Below are positions 52,696 through 60,727 of a stretch of 64,000 bases of DNA, piece after piece; position 1 is the first letter of the stretch, and every line of letters starts with the position of its first letter. The DNA comes from Roseovarius spongiae (GTDB taxonomy: Bacteria; Pseudomonadota; Alphaproteobacteria; Rhodobacterales; Rhodobacteraceae). A program made the position numbers and the translations under genes. The notes under the pieces were generated by a model. That model made no database searches, had not been told where the DNA came from, and was given only the letters and a program-made list of their open reading frames with translations. The stretch covers positions 420,782-484,781 of the forward strand of contig NZ_RAPE01000003.1 of the NCBI RefSeq assembly GCF_003651245.1. The letters are read 5' to 3'.

Positions 52696-53211
52696 CTAGA
52701 TGTTCATAAACTCGCGATAAATGATGAATTTCTCGAAATGAGATGCGTCTGCTGCTATCTTGGTAACATACCTCAAAATCCCATTCGAATCAATACGCTG
52801 GATGTCGATTGATCCCTGTGGCACAAGATCGACCCAGTGACGCTTTGCGATTTGGGGGAGCCGCGTGATCCGCGCAGCCTGACTCAGGGTCGCGACAAGG
52901 GGGTCAACCTGTGTAACCAGGTGCCAATGAGGGTTGACATCCAGCTTTTCGGGAAACGCGAACCACAGCAGGCGCTCATCCGGCCGCTTCGTCCACCTGG
53001 CTCCGATCAGCTCGCGGTTTACGCGCGCGTCCCATTCCTTCAGAAGGCTCCGCATACGCGGATACCCTAGTGGCTGGTGGTTCGACGCCAGCGTGATGAA
53101 GTGCGTGAACTCATAGACCTTGAGCTTTTCGCGCAATGCTTCCCGCATGCGCACGCGGTTAATCCTACTCGGATGTGAGCTCGCGCGGGTATCCAGCTTC
53201 CAATCCTTCAT
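52696..53211 (-). CDS. HUH-type (rolling-circle Rep-like) endonuclease homologue
   Basis: A 171-residue protein with the three Rep motifs in order and at plausible spacing: motif I FITLAS (residues 38-43), the metal-binding HUH-type His95-Trp-His97 in NPHWHLV, and motif III Y148-V-T-K151, where the tyrosine would form the covalent bond with nicked DNA. These are established features of rolling-circle replication initiators and related single-strand transposases. The start at 53211 has GGAAGAG upstream; an earlier ATG at 53235 is possible. No helicase domain, relaxase features or second tyrosine are visible. Family assignment rests on motif reading only. Confidence 0.55.
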   Translation of the reverse strand: MKDWKLDTRASSHPSRINRVRMREALREKLKVYEFTHFITLASNHQPLGYPRMRSLLKEWDARVNRELIGARWTKRPDERLLWFAFPEKLDVNPHWHLVTQVDPLVATLSQAARITRLPQIAKRHWVDLVPQGSIDIQRIDSNGILRYVTKIAADASHFEKFIIYREFMNI

Positions 53212-53544
53212 GGTCTCTTCCGTGGTGTTGATCATCTCTCGCTTCAATATAGCAACCGCGGTGACGGAATGACGCAGAAAGCAAAAAAATAGGAGGTTTC
53301 GAGCTGGGGATGCGGTAGCGCCAGAACCGATCCCCATCGCACTTACCCAATAGACCTAGGACTTTGTGTGTTTGGGGTGCTTTATATCGGTGGATCCCGG
53401 AGACAGCAGCCATTCCTCACCGAGCGAGATTAGACCCACGCAGGCTGAACCTCCGGAGTAACCGCACCGTTTGCTTGATTGCAGAACGAGGTGGAAGCAC
53501 CGTAGACCTATTCGAATTAAGACACCGAGTATGAAAGCGCGCAA

Positions 53545-53815
53545 GGCGGGACTCCGTTGGCGATCGGCCCTTCGATGCGCAGATCCAGCGCTCTTGGCGC
53601 CGGGAACCCGTGATAGGCCTCGCGCAGGATCAGCAGCGCGGCAAAGAAGATCATCGCGCCTTCAAGGACTGCACTGAAGAACTCAGCCCTATGGGTGTCA
53701 GTAGGGATGGGAGACATCTGCGGCGGGCAGCGACACGGATGGCAATGAGCGCTGCAATGGCCGTCGCAGCGTTGACCGTGCTTTCGACGAAGGTGCTTAC
53801 GGTGGCTAGGCGACC
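53545..53815 (-). pseudogene. Cation diffusion facilitator (CDF) transporter fragment, frameshifted
   Basis: On the minus strand one frame gives LATVSTFVESTVNAATAIAA and ALIAIRVAAR, and another gives HRAEFFSAVLEGAMIFFAAL and REAYHGF-APRALDL, consecutive pieces of the first transmembrane half of a CDF metal-efflux protein. The change of frame near 53700-53725 and the loss of both ends show that it is dead. It may once have linked the island to metal resistance. Confidence 0.65.
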
Positions 53816-53919
53816 GGTCGTGCACATATTGCTTGCTCCCATTGCTCACGCCGCCGAATAATGGCAACCGAAAGGAGATCAGGCTCGACTTACGAGTGGC
53901 CAAGAAAAACGGGAGAGAT

Positions 53920-54066
53920 CAAGATTTCTCGCTGTCCGTAGATCGGGCTATCCGCTCGTTCAAACAGATCGTGGAGTGGTGGGGCGGACCTCCGGCAATT
54001 CTAGTTGACAACGGCTCGGAATACGTCAGCGACACGCTGAAGGCGTGGGCCGAGCATCGAGGCACC
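53920..54066 (+). pseudogene. IS3-family transposase (OrfB integrase core) fragment
   Basis: A short stretch of the rve integrase core is readable: VDRAIRSFKQIVEWWGGPPA followed by ILVDNGSEYVSDTLKAWAEH, which contains the second catalytic aspartate in the DNG-E context of IS3 OrfB. Nothing recognisable precedes or follows in frame, so it is an internal fragment. Confidence 0.7.
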
Positions 54067-54133
54067 GCTACATGGGCGACGGCGGGATGTTGGCCGCGTG
54101 GATTCTAGGACCAAGCCACCGCAACAGTGGGGA

Positions 54134-55114
54134 TTAACCTGAGATCTCCAACATGCTCAGATCGGCGATACCGCCTTCGCGCTTTTCCATGCGCGCTATG
54201 GCAGCCTTGACCGCTCGACGAAAGTTGAGGTTCGACGTGGCGCTTAAGGGGAGGGGTGGACCGACGACGATCTCCACGGATACCTTACCGGTTATAGGCG
54301 CCGGCAAACGATATCGTGCAATACGTTTCATCAAGTCGCTTTCCTTGGCGGACGATTGATAGCGTTCGCCATCTTGACGGGCGCACAGGAAAATCCCGTT
54401 GCCGCCATGAGCAATGAACATATCATCGTCCCCGAACCCCGCGACAGCGGCCTTCGCGACCTCTTTGAGAAAATCCAGGAACTCTGCGGCGCTGGTGTTC
54501 TCGAAGATCATTCCGATTTGACGAACTTTTACGGCTATCAGATCGATTTTGCTGCCCCGCTGTTGCACCATGCGTTCGAGATAATTCTGAAAGGTGGAGA
54601 GCGAGAGAAACTGATCGCTCCCGATCGCAGCGACTTCATGCACGGATGGACTGGTGATTGACGATCCATCCGAATTCGCCGAGTCGTTATCTTGATCGCT
54701 CCTGATCGCGAGATAGCTGTCGAGAGCTGCCTGACGCTCTTGAACAAGGCGTTCCGCAACCCTGATCCGAGTGAGGACCTCGAAGAACTCGAAAGGTTTC
54801 GTGATGTAGTCGGTTGCGCCGCTCGCAAAGGCCTTCTTCACCGAAGCGTGATCGTTTCTCTTGGTGATCATGAGAATGGGAATGTTGCGGTATCCCGGTA
54901 ACTGACGGATCTCTGCGCATAGCTGGATACCGTCCTTCCCGGGCATCTCGATATCCAGCAGAATACAATCATATGGAATTGCGGTGCCAGTCAGGCTGGT
55001 GAGCACCTCGGCGGGATGAGAAATCATCGTCGTGTGTTCATAGCCGCCTTCCGCGAGACATTCCTGCAAGAGGCTCAGTGAAATACTGTCGTCGTCAACC
55101 GCCATGATCTTCAT
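54134..55114 (-). CDS. Response regulator: receiver plus degenerate GGDEF-like domain (paralogue 1)
   Basis: A 326-residue protein. Receiver (residues 1-122): acidic pocket D7-D9, phospho-acceptor D54 (LLDIEMPG), T84 and K106 all present, so it can be phosphorylated. After a variable linker, a C-terminal domain (about 165-326) follows the diguanylate-cyclase fold but reads GGNGIF at residues 237-242 where active enzymes have GGDEF, so cyclase activity is unlikely. The start at 55114 has GGAG upstream. It is divergent from the paralogue at 55500 and has the same length as the paralogue at 59178. It is probably an effector or signal-sensing output. Confidence 0.82.
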   Translation of the reverse strand: MKIMAVDDDSISLSLLQECLAEGGYEHTTMISHPAEVLTSLTGTAIPYDCILLDIEMPGKDGIQLCAEIRQLPGYRNIPILMITKRNDHASVKKAFASGATDYITKPFEFFEVLTRIRVAERLVQERQAALDSYLAIRSDQDNDSANSDGSSITSPSVHEVAAIGSDQFLSLSTFQNYLERMVQQRGSKIDLIAVKVRQIGMIFENTSAAEFLDFLKEVAKAAVAGFGDDDMFIAHGGNGIFLCARQDGERYQSSAKESDLMKRIARYRLPAPITGKVSVEIVVGPPLPLSATSNLNFRRAVKAAIARMEKREGGIADLSMLEISG

Positions 55115-55499
55115 CGTATTCAATCTCCATCTGCCCTCATTGGGATCGCCCTGCGGCGATCCAGGTTGTTGTTTGCTCGCTGGTAGGTCGCATGCGTGAT
55201 TCTCTAAAATGGAACCTTGTCTAAAATGTGAAAGCTCACAGCAGCGGCTGATTGTCGCCACTGGCGGCGCCAGAAGTGTGTAGATATACGGCGGAGCGGC
55301 CCGCCTGATATCTGTTCGTCCCTCAAAAGATGACGTGATTGCGGCGGACCAAGAGGGGGCGCTGGCATCCATTCTGTTTTTCACATAATTATCAACATGC
55401 TGCCTAAGCCTCCACGAAAGATGAAAAAATTTGGGATTGACCGCAAAACGCCACGTTTCGAATTTATGTCGGCTTAAAGGAGTATTGCGAGGCAAAGAA
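55115..55499. promoter_or_regulatory. Divergent control region between response-regulator paralogues 1 and 2
   Basis: 385 bp without a gene. GGATCGCC (55143-55150) and GGCGATCC (55155-55162) make a perfect hairpin or operator in the leader of paralogue 1. TCTAAAATG occurs twice (55203-55211, 55220-55228) as a direct repeat with a 17-bp period, a layout common for response-regulator binding sites. AAAGGAG at 55476-55482 precedes paralogue 2 but is too close to the TTG at 55485 to define that as the start. Confidence 0.5.
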
Positions 55500-56525
55500 A
55501 TGGAGACCGACGAAATGCGCATTCTGCTGGTCGATGACGACCCGATCTTAAGAGACCTGCTAGCGACCAGCCTCGGGCGTGAGGGCTTCTTGAACGTCAC
55601 ATCGGCGTGCTCGGCCGAACAAGCAGTGGAGCTGGTCGATTCTGCCAGCGAAGCGTTCGACTGTTTCCTGCTCGACATAATGTTGGAAGGAATGAACGGG
55701 ATTGAACTCTGCCGCCGCTTGAGGCAGCGCGTTGAATACCGAATCGCGCCCATCATCATGATCACGTCGAACCGAGCCAAGGCCTTCATGGATCGCGCCT
55801 TCACGGCAGGGGCGACCGACTTCCTGCGAAAACCGCTCGATCAGGCCGAGGTTGCCGGACGTATCCGAACGGCGATGCTGCTCGTTGAGGTCATGAGACA
55901 GGAACAGAGGGGGCGGCAAGCGTTGCAGACGCTTATGGCGAACGCGGGAGAGTTCGACCTGATCGACACCACACAACGTCTCTGCTTTCCTGACGTTTCA
56001 GACATGCTCGATTACTTCGAGTTCGAGAACCGTTTCTTGCGGCTCAAGGAGGGACAATATCAGATGAATCTCATCCGGCTCCAGTTGGAGGACCCGGATG
56101 AATTGTGCCAGCGGCACAGCCGGGCGGATATTCTCAAATTAATACACGCGATCAGCGCCAATGTCGGCAAGGCCATCCAGGTGAGGCGTCTCTGGTTCGC
56201 CTATATCGGCGCGGGCCGGTTCATCTTCTGCACGATTGGCCCCACGGGCCTGGCATCACCCGCCATCCCGGATCGGATTCGGGAAGTGGCGAGGGAAGCA
56301 GCGCACAAGATCACGTTGGAAGGAAATCCGGAGGTGCGCATCAGCGTTCAGCCGTTATCCGAGAGGAGAATCATCTCCCGGCAAGCGGCGCTATCAATCA
56401 TACGCAAAGAATTTGATATCGTTTCTCGTGCTTCAGCTGCATCATTGCCCACGATCGACATCATCGAGAACCATCTCTTTGCCAAGATCGACAACATCTT
56501 CAGCGCAGCCGATTACAACGAATAA
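55500..56525 (+). CDS. Response regulator: receiver plus degenerate GGDEF-like domain (paralogue 2)
   Basis: A 341-residue protein. The receiver has D12-D14, phospho-acceptor D59 (FLLDIMLEG) and the lysine in LRKPLD. The C-terminal domain resembles a diguanylate cyclase but has IGAGRFIF in the signature position, so it should not make c-di-GMP. The ATG at 55500 follows GAGG by seven bases; an ATG at 55515 is an alternative. Its 3' end overlaps the convergent LuxI-like gene by 13 bases. Confidence 0.82.
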   Translation: METDEMRILLVDDDPILRDLLATSLGREGFLNVTSACSAEQAVELVDSASEAFDCFLLDIMLEGMNGIELCRRLRQRVEYRIAPIIMITSNRAKAFMDRAFTAGATDFLRKPLDQAEVAGRIRTAMLLVEVMRQEQRGRQALQTLMANAGEFDLIDTTQRLCFPDVSDMLDYFEFENRFLRLKEGQYQMNLIRLQLEDPDELCQRHSRADILKLIHAISANVGKAIQVRRLWFAYIGAGRFIFCTIGPTGLASPAIPDRIREVAREAAHKITLEGNPEVRISVQPLSERRIISRQAALSIIRKEFDIVSRASAASLPTIDIIENHLFAKIDNIFSAADYNE

Positions 56526-57301
56526 GGGAGGCTGTCCTCCTCTAACATGGAGTCAGCCACTTCCTTGGGGTTGACGACATTCATCAACGCAGCCTGAATC
56601 CTGTCGCCATCGATCGTCATCGGTGCCCCCACGGGCGTTGCGTTCATACCGATGCGCTTCATCCATCTGCTAAAGACGGCCGGAACGATTCCGATGATTG
56701 CGCGCGCACCCAGTTCACGGGCCGAGGCCGCCATATGTTCCAGCAGGATGGTCTGGACGATCAGCCGCCGCTTCGACGACACCGACGCCGAGACAAACAG
56801 CCGGGTTGCTTCCCATATGTCCTGGCGGACGGGTGCTTTGAAGAAGAGGATGTCGCGGGGAATGTCCTCCAGAAGTCCGCGCTGCGCATCACGTAGCATG
56901 TAGGAGTATTGGCCGCACTTCGCTGTGGTCGGCGTCAGTCGCATCCCGGCCAATACCCGTCCGTATTCGTGGACAACGACCCACCTGCTCTGCGGGGTGT
57001 CATACTGATCGAATTCCATGCCCTCGGTCTCGGGCAGGTCCCAGCCTTTGGCGTCTATGAAAACCTCCCGTCGCGCGTTCAGATACCTTGCGTAGAGGCT
57101 GCCATAGTGATGCATGTTTCCGAAAGACAGGGTCGTGGCCTGTATTTCTCCGGTCATCTCGGGGGCCACACGCGAGAACTGATTATCCTTATGTTCGATT
57201 TCCGCAGAACTCATGCGCGAGACGGAGGACCGTTGTGGCAGGAGTCTGGGGAAAATCTCCCCAGCGTCATTGAGGCGCATATTACGTTTCTGAACGTTCA
57301 T
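56513..57301 (-). CDS. LuxI-family acyl-homoserine-lactone synthase homologue
   Basis: A 262-residue protein whose core carries the invariant residues of LuxI enzymes at the right spacing: R77/F81/W87 (NARREVFIDAKGWDL), D98 and D101 (EFDQYD), R121 (GMRLTPTT), then MLRD and E164/R167 (WEATRLF). These bind S-adenosylmethionine and the acyl donor in established family members. It has an N-terminal extension of about 60 residues compared with typical 200-residue LuxI proteins. The start at 57301 is supported by GAGGA upstream. There is no luxR in the window; instead it is bracketed by a response regulator and a histidine kinase. The product acyl chain cannot be predicted. Confidence 0.85.
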   Translation of the reverse strand: MNVQKRNMRLNDAGEIFPRLLPQRSSVSRMSSAEIEHKDNQFSRVAPEMTGEIQATTLSFGNMHHYGSLYARYLNARREVFIDAKGWDLPETEGMEFDQYDTPQSRWVVVHEYGRVLAGMRLTPTTAKCGQYSYMLRDAQRGLLEDIPRDILFFKAPVRQDIWEATRLFVSASVSSKRRLIVQTILLEHMAASARELGARAIIGIVPAVFSRWMKRIGMNATPVGAPMTIDGDRIQAALMNVVNPKEVADSMLEEDSLPYSL

Positions 57302-57508
57302 CCGGAGATCCTCGTTAAACTCACGGTAAATAAATCACCGGTTGCATAGCTTTGCCATAGTTCCGCCACGTTCGCGTAGCAGAAAGATACGGTAACCCGT
57401 CATTAATGCTAACAGTTGTGACATTTTTGATTGAGAGGATGCAGCTATCGTCATGTCTGGTATGCGTGGCGCGCAAATCAACTTAATGTGGCAAAGCCTA
57501 GGCAGACG

Positions 57509-58948
57509 ATGAAATTCACATCCTTTTATCGAGCGAACTTCCATACGACGAAAAACCTGTTCCGCCTGAACATACGGATGAGGGACTACGCGCGCGCAGG
57601 TCAGGAACTGTTCGCGCAGAGACTGCTGATCTATACAGTGGCTTTTATACTCGAGGCCTTTTACTACAGCTGGGTGCTCGCGGTGCTCTCGATGCTGGTG
57701 TTGGTCGTGTCCGAAATTTTCGACCACGTGACATTCAGGCGTATCCACGCCATGAAGCCGAGGGACGTCCTCGCGATCAGAGCCAACTTCCGCATGTTGC
57801 AGATCGGGACCGTCCTCAGCGCGGTGAATATCAGCGGCTTCGCCATCTCGATCGCGCTTCTCCAGGGCCACACGACACATTTCATGTCGTTGTTCTTCCT
57901 GTTGGCAGCTGCGCTGTTTGCCGTGATGAACAACTATCAGATCAAGTCAATCCTGCATCTAAGATTGGCGATCTACATCGCCGCGTTTCTCTTCATACCG
58001 ATCTATGACATCGTCATGATCAGTGCGCCGATCATGTCTGAGCATTGGGTGCAGCTGTTTACCAGCGTATTTGTCATCTGCTTCATTGTTGACTGTTCAC
58101 GGGTATCAAGGGGGCTCTACCGGAAAACGCTGATGCAGATGGAAGCCATTGAACGCGAACACGACATGGTGTTGGCGGCCTCCACGGCAAAATCGGATTT
58201 CTTATCGACCGTGAGCCATGAACTGCGCACCCCGCTCACTTCGATCAAGGGATCGCTCGACCTGATCGCACTTGGCGCATACGGCAAGATACCCGAGCGG
58301 ATGGAGGGGGCGATAAACATCGCCCAGCGAAACGCGGGACGTTTGCATGCGCTGATCAATGACCTTCTCGACCTTCAGAAGATGGAAGCAGGGCGCATGC
58401 AGTTCTCTTTCGAGACTGTGCAGCTCGCGCCGTTCCTGATGCAGACGGTCGCCACGAATGAGCCGTTCGCGGCCAAGCTCGAGGTTAACCTGATCTTGGA
58501 CTCGGTCCCCGACAGCCTATATGTCCGCGCTGACTCCCTGCGGCTGGATCAGGTGCTCTCCAATATTCTTTCGAACGCCGCCAAGTTCTCTGAAGCCGGC
58601 GGTGACGTGAGAATCCGCGTCAAGGCGGACGAGGATAGCGCCCGCATCCTAGTTGTCGATCAGGGGACCGGGTTGTCGGAAGAGGATCGATCGAAGGTAT
58701 TCGACGAGTTCAGTCAACTCGACTCATCGGACCGCCGCAAGGTTGGAGGAACAGGCCTCGGCATGAACATCTCCAAGCGTATCGTGGAAGCGCACGCCGG
58801 CACTCTCAACTATTTCAAGAACACTGGTCCTGGCACAACGTTCTACGTCGATCTGCCATTGGTCGAAGCCGATAACCTTCCGAAAATCGTCGAAACAGTC
58901 TCTGCTGCTACAGATCGCAGCCTTACGCCTGAAACGAGCCTACCCTGA
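57509..58948 (+). CDS. Membrane sensor histidine kinase
   Basis: A 479-residue kinase. The N-terminal ~200 residues hold five to six transmembrane helices with short loops and no large periplasmic domain, so it may sense a membrane-soluble signal. HisKA: phospho-acceptor His237 in SHELRTPLTS. HATPase: N box in LSNILSNAAKF, G1 in DQGTGLSEED, G2 in GGTGLGMNIS. There is no receiver, so phosphate goes to the separate regulators nearby. The ATG at 57509 has AGG upstream. It is divergent from the LuxI-like gene across about 207 bp. Confidence 0.9.
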   Translation: MKFTSFYRANFHTTKNLFRLNIRMRDYARAGQELFAQRLLIYTVAFILEAFYYSWVLAVLSMLVLVVSEIFDHVTFRRIHAMKPRDVLAIRANFRMLQIGTVLSAVNISGFAISIALLQGHTTHFMSLFFLLAAALFAVMNNYQIKSILHLRLAIYIAAFLFIPIYDIVMISAPIMSEHWVQLFTSVFVICFIVDCSRVSRGLYRKTLMQMEAIEREHDMVLAASTAKSDFLSTVSHELRTPLTSIKGSLDLIALGAYGKIPERMEGAINIAQRNAGRLHALINDLLDLQKMEAGRMQFSFETVQLAPFLMQTVATNEPFAAKLEVNLILDSVPDSLYVRADSLRLDQVLSNILSNAAKFSEAGGDVRIRVKADEDSARILVVDQGTGLSEEDRSKVFDEFSQLDSSDRRKVGGTGLGMNISKRIVEAHAGTLNYFKNTGPGTTFYVDLPLVEADNLPKIVETVSAATDRSLTPETSLP

Positions 58949-59177
58949 TCCCCGGCGAAAATATGGCGTGATCAGAGCAGCGCGAGCGGCACTAGATGAG
59001 AACCTCATACGGATCATCCTCTTGCCCCCCCCATTTTCCCCGTATGTTGATCTAAACTTCATGTGAGTTTTCCAACAATTGTCACAGTTTCGCCCGATTG
59101 TTTCAGGATAGTAGATGCACGCTTAACGGGTGGCGGCTGAGATGACCTCGCCACATCTGGAAGAAGGGGCCCATGCC

Positions 59178-60158
59178 ATGAAAATTCTTGCCGTCGACGA
59201 CGATCCAGTCATTCTTGAACTGCTTGTCGAGGTGCTCAGGGTCGCCGATTTCACTAATCTCACGATCTGCGAATCTGCGAAAGAGGCGCTTGATCTCATC
59301 GCGAAGTCCACGGTTCCGTTCGATTGCTTCTTACTGGATATCCAAATGCCTGCAATGGACGGGATTCAGCTGACCTCGGCGATCCGGAAGTTGCCGCAAC
59401 ATGTCGAAACCCCGATTCTGATGATCACGGCCATGTCGGAGCGGACTTACATCGACAGCGCCTTCTCGGCCGGCGCCAGCGATTACATTACCAAGCCCTT
59501 CGAGATCGGAGAGGTTCACGCGCGGCTACGCCTGATCGAGGAGTTGGTCATGCAGCGCAAAATGCGGGACGACCGGAACCCAGTTCCCCCGCCGCGCAGC
59601 GCGCAATCCATCGCGACAGAGGACGATTTCGCCAAGCGTCTCGTGCCTGCCGACATAGACGGTGTCATCGACTATTTGGCGCTTGAGAATTACCTCCTGC
59701 AGATCTCTCGGATATCGACGTTCGGGATGCAGGCCTTCGGCATCGTCGTGCCAGGCATGGAACGGATGTTCCTCGCCAGCAGCGTCTTCGAATACGAGTC
59801 CGCGATATCGGATATCGCCGAGGCGATCTCCGACACCCTGAAGCCGTGCGATTTCTTTGTCGCCCACGCCGGTGCGGGAGAGTTCGTCGTCGTTCTTACC
59901 GGCGGCGGCCCGTTCGATGCGCAGAGATACCAACATGAGCTCACAGCGGCAGTTGAAGTAATGGATCTCTGCTATTGCGATGGTCGCCCACTCGTCGTTC
60001 GGCCGGTGGTCGGCGATGCGCTTTCCTTGCAGATGAAGTCGTCCCGCGGGATTACGAATACATTGGTTCAGGCGCTCGCGAACGCCGAGAGCTGCGTTGA
60101 TCGGCCTCGCGAAGCAGCGCCCCGGTCCAGCGTCCTCAAGGTTCTGTTCGGAGCTTGA
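59178..60158 (+). CDS. Response regulator: receiver plus degenerate GGDEF-like domain (paralogue 3)
   Basis: A 326-residue protein, nearly collinear with paralogue 1. Receiver: D7-D9, phospho-acceptor D54 (LLDIQMPAMDG), threonine in MITAMSE and lysine in YITKPFE. The C-terminal domain has AHAGAGEFVV in place of GGDEF: the last E-F is kept but the first residues are not. An upstream ATG at 59142 is possible, but 59178 has GAAGGGG before it. The Hpt gene starts four bases after its stop. Confidence 0.82.
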   Translation: MKILAVDDDPVILELLVEVLRVADFTNLTICESAKEALDLIAKSTVPFDCFLLDIQMPAMDGIQLTSAIRKLPQHVETPILMITAMSERTYIDSAFSAGASDYITKPFEIGEVHARLRLIEELVMQRKMRDDRNPVPPPRSAQSIATEDDFAKRLVPADIDGVIDYLALENYLLQISRISTFGMQAFGIVVPGMERMFLASSVFEYESAISDIAEAISDTLKPCDFFVAHAGAGEFVVVLTGGGPFDAQRYQHELTAAVEVMDLCYCDGRPLVVRPVVGDALSLQMKSSRGITNTLVQALANAESCVDRPREAAPRSSVLKVLFGA

Positions 60159-60161
60159 TCG

Positions 60162-60566
60162 ATGATGCAGCAGGGAGCTGAGCAGATGAAGCAGGATGCG
60201 CTGTCGGTCGGGTTAGTGAGAGTGCGCGCGCGCTTCCTCGACGAGCTGCACGGCCGGTTTGACCGCATCGACGAGTTGCGGTTGCAGTTCGGGAATGATC
60301 GCTGCGATCATGCCGCGCTGCGTGAAATCGGAGAGATTGCTCACAAGATAGCCGGCACGGCAGCGACGCTCGGGTTTCCGAAGCTCGGGGAGAGCGCAAC
60401 CGTGATCGACGATCTGGTTCACGAAAACGGTGAGGAAGCCGCCACAAACGATCCTCGTCTCCTGGGTCTTATCGACAGCCTGTGCGCTACCATGCAGGAA
60501 ATTTTATCACAACATGAGGCAAATCCTTCGAGCGCTCTATCGAAGGGTAGGTCACGGTTTCGGTGA
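60162..60566 (+). CDS. Stand-alone Hpt phosphotransfer protein
   Basis: A 134-residue helical protein with the Hpt signature AHKIAGTAATLGFPKLGESA, in which His61 is the phospho-acceptor. It would shuttle phosphate between receivers, making a multistep relay with the kinase at 57509 and the receivers at 54134, 55500, 59178 and 60728. It lies three bases downstream of paralogue 3, so they are co-translated. ATGs at 60165 and 60186 are alternative starts. Confidence 0.85.
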   Translation: MMQQGAEQMKQDALSVGLVRVRARFLDELHGRFDRIDELRLQFGNDRCDHAALREIGEIAHKIAGTAATLGFPKLGESATVIDDLVHENGEEAATNDPRLLGLIDSLCATMQEILSQHEANPSSALSKGRSRFR

Positions 60567-60727
60567 ACCGGGATGCCGATTCCAACGGGTATGTAACTAA
60601 ACTTAGCGCTGTAGGCTTGTGGATCAGCGCGCCGCCAGCACAAACCCAATCTCGACAGGATTGCTGAGTAATCGCGTCGCTAATGCGGCTTGCTTATACG
60701 AGTAAAAACATGGGAAGGTATCAAGTT

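Noticed and set aside
57302..57508. lux box upstream of the LuxI-like gene or the kinase
   Set aside because: No 18-20 bp dyad of the ACCTG...CAGGT type was found in the 207-bp divergent region.
54134..60158. Active diguanylate cyclases
   Set aside because: None of the three receiver proteins has the GGDEF/GGEEF catalytic motif (GGNGIF, GAGRFI and GAGEFV instead).
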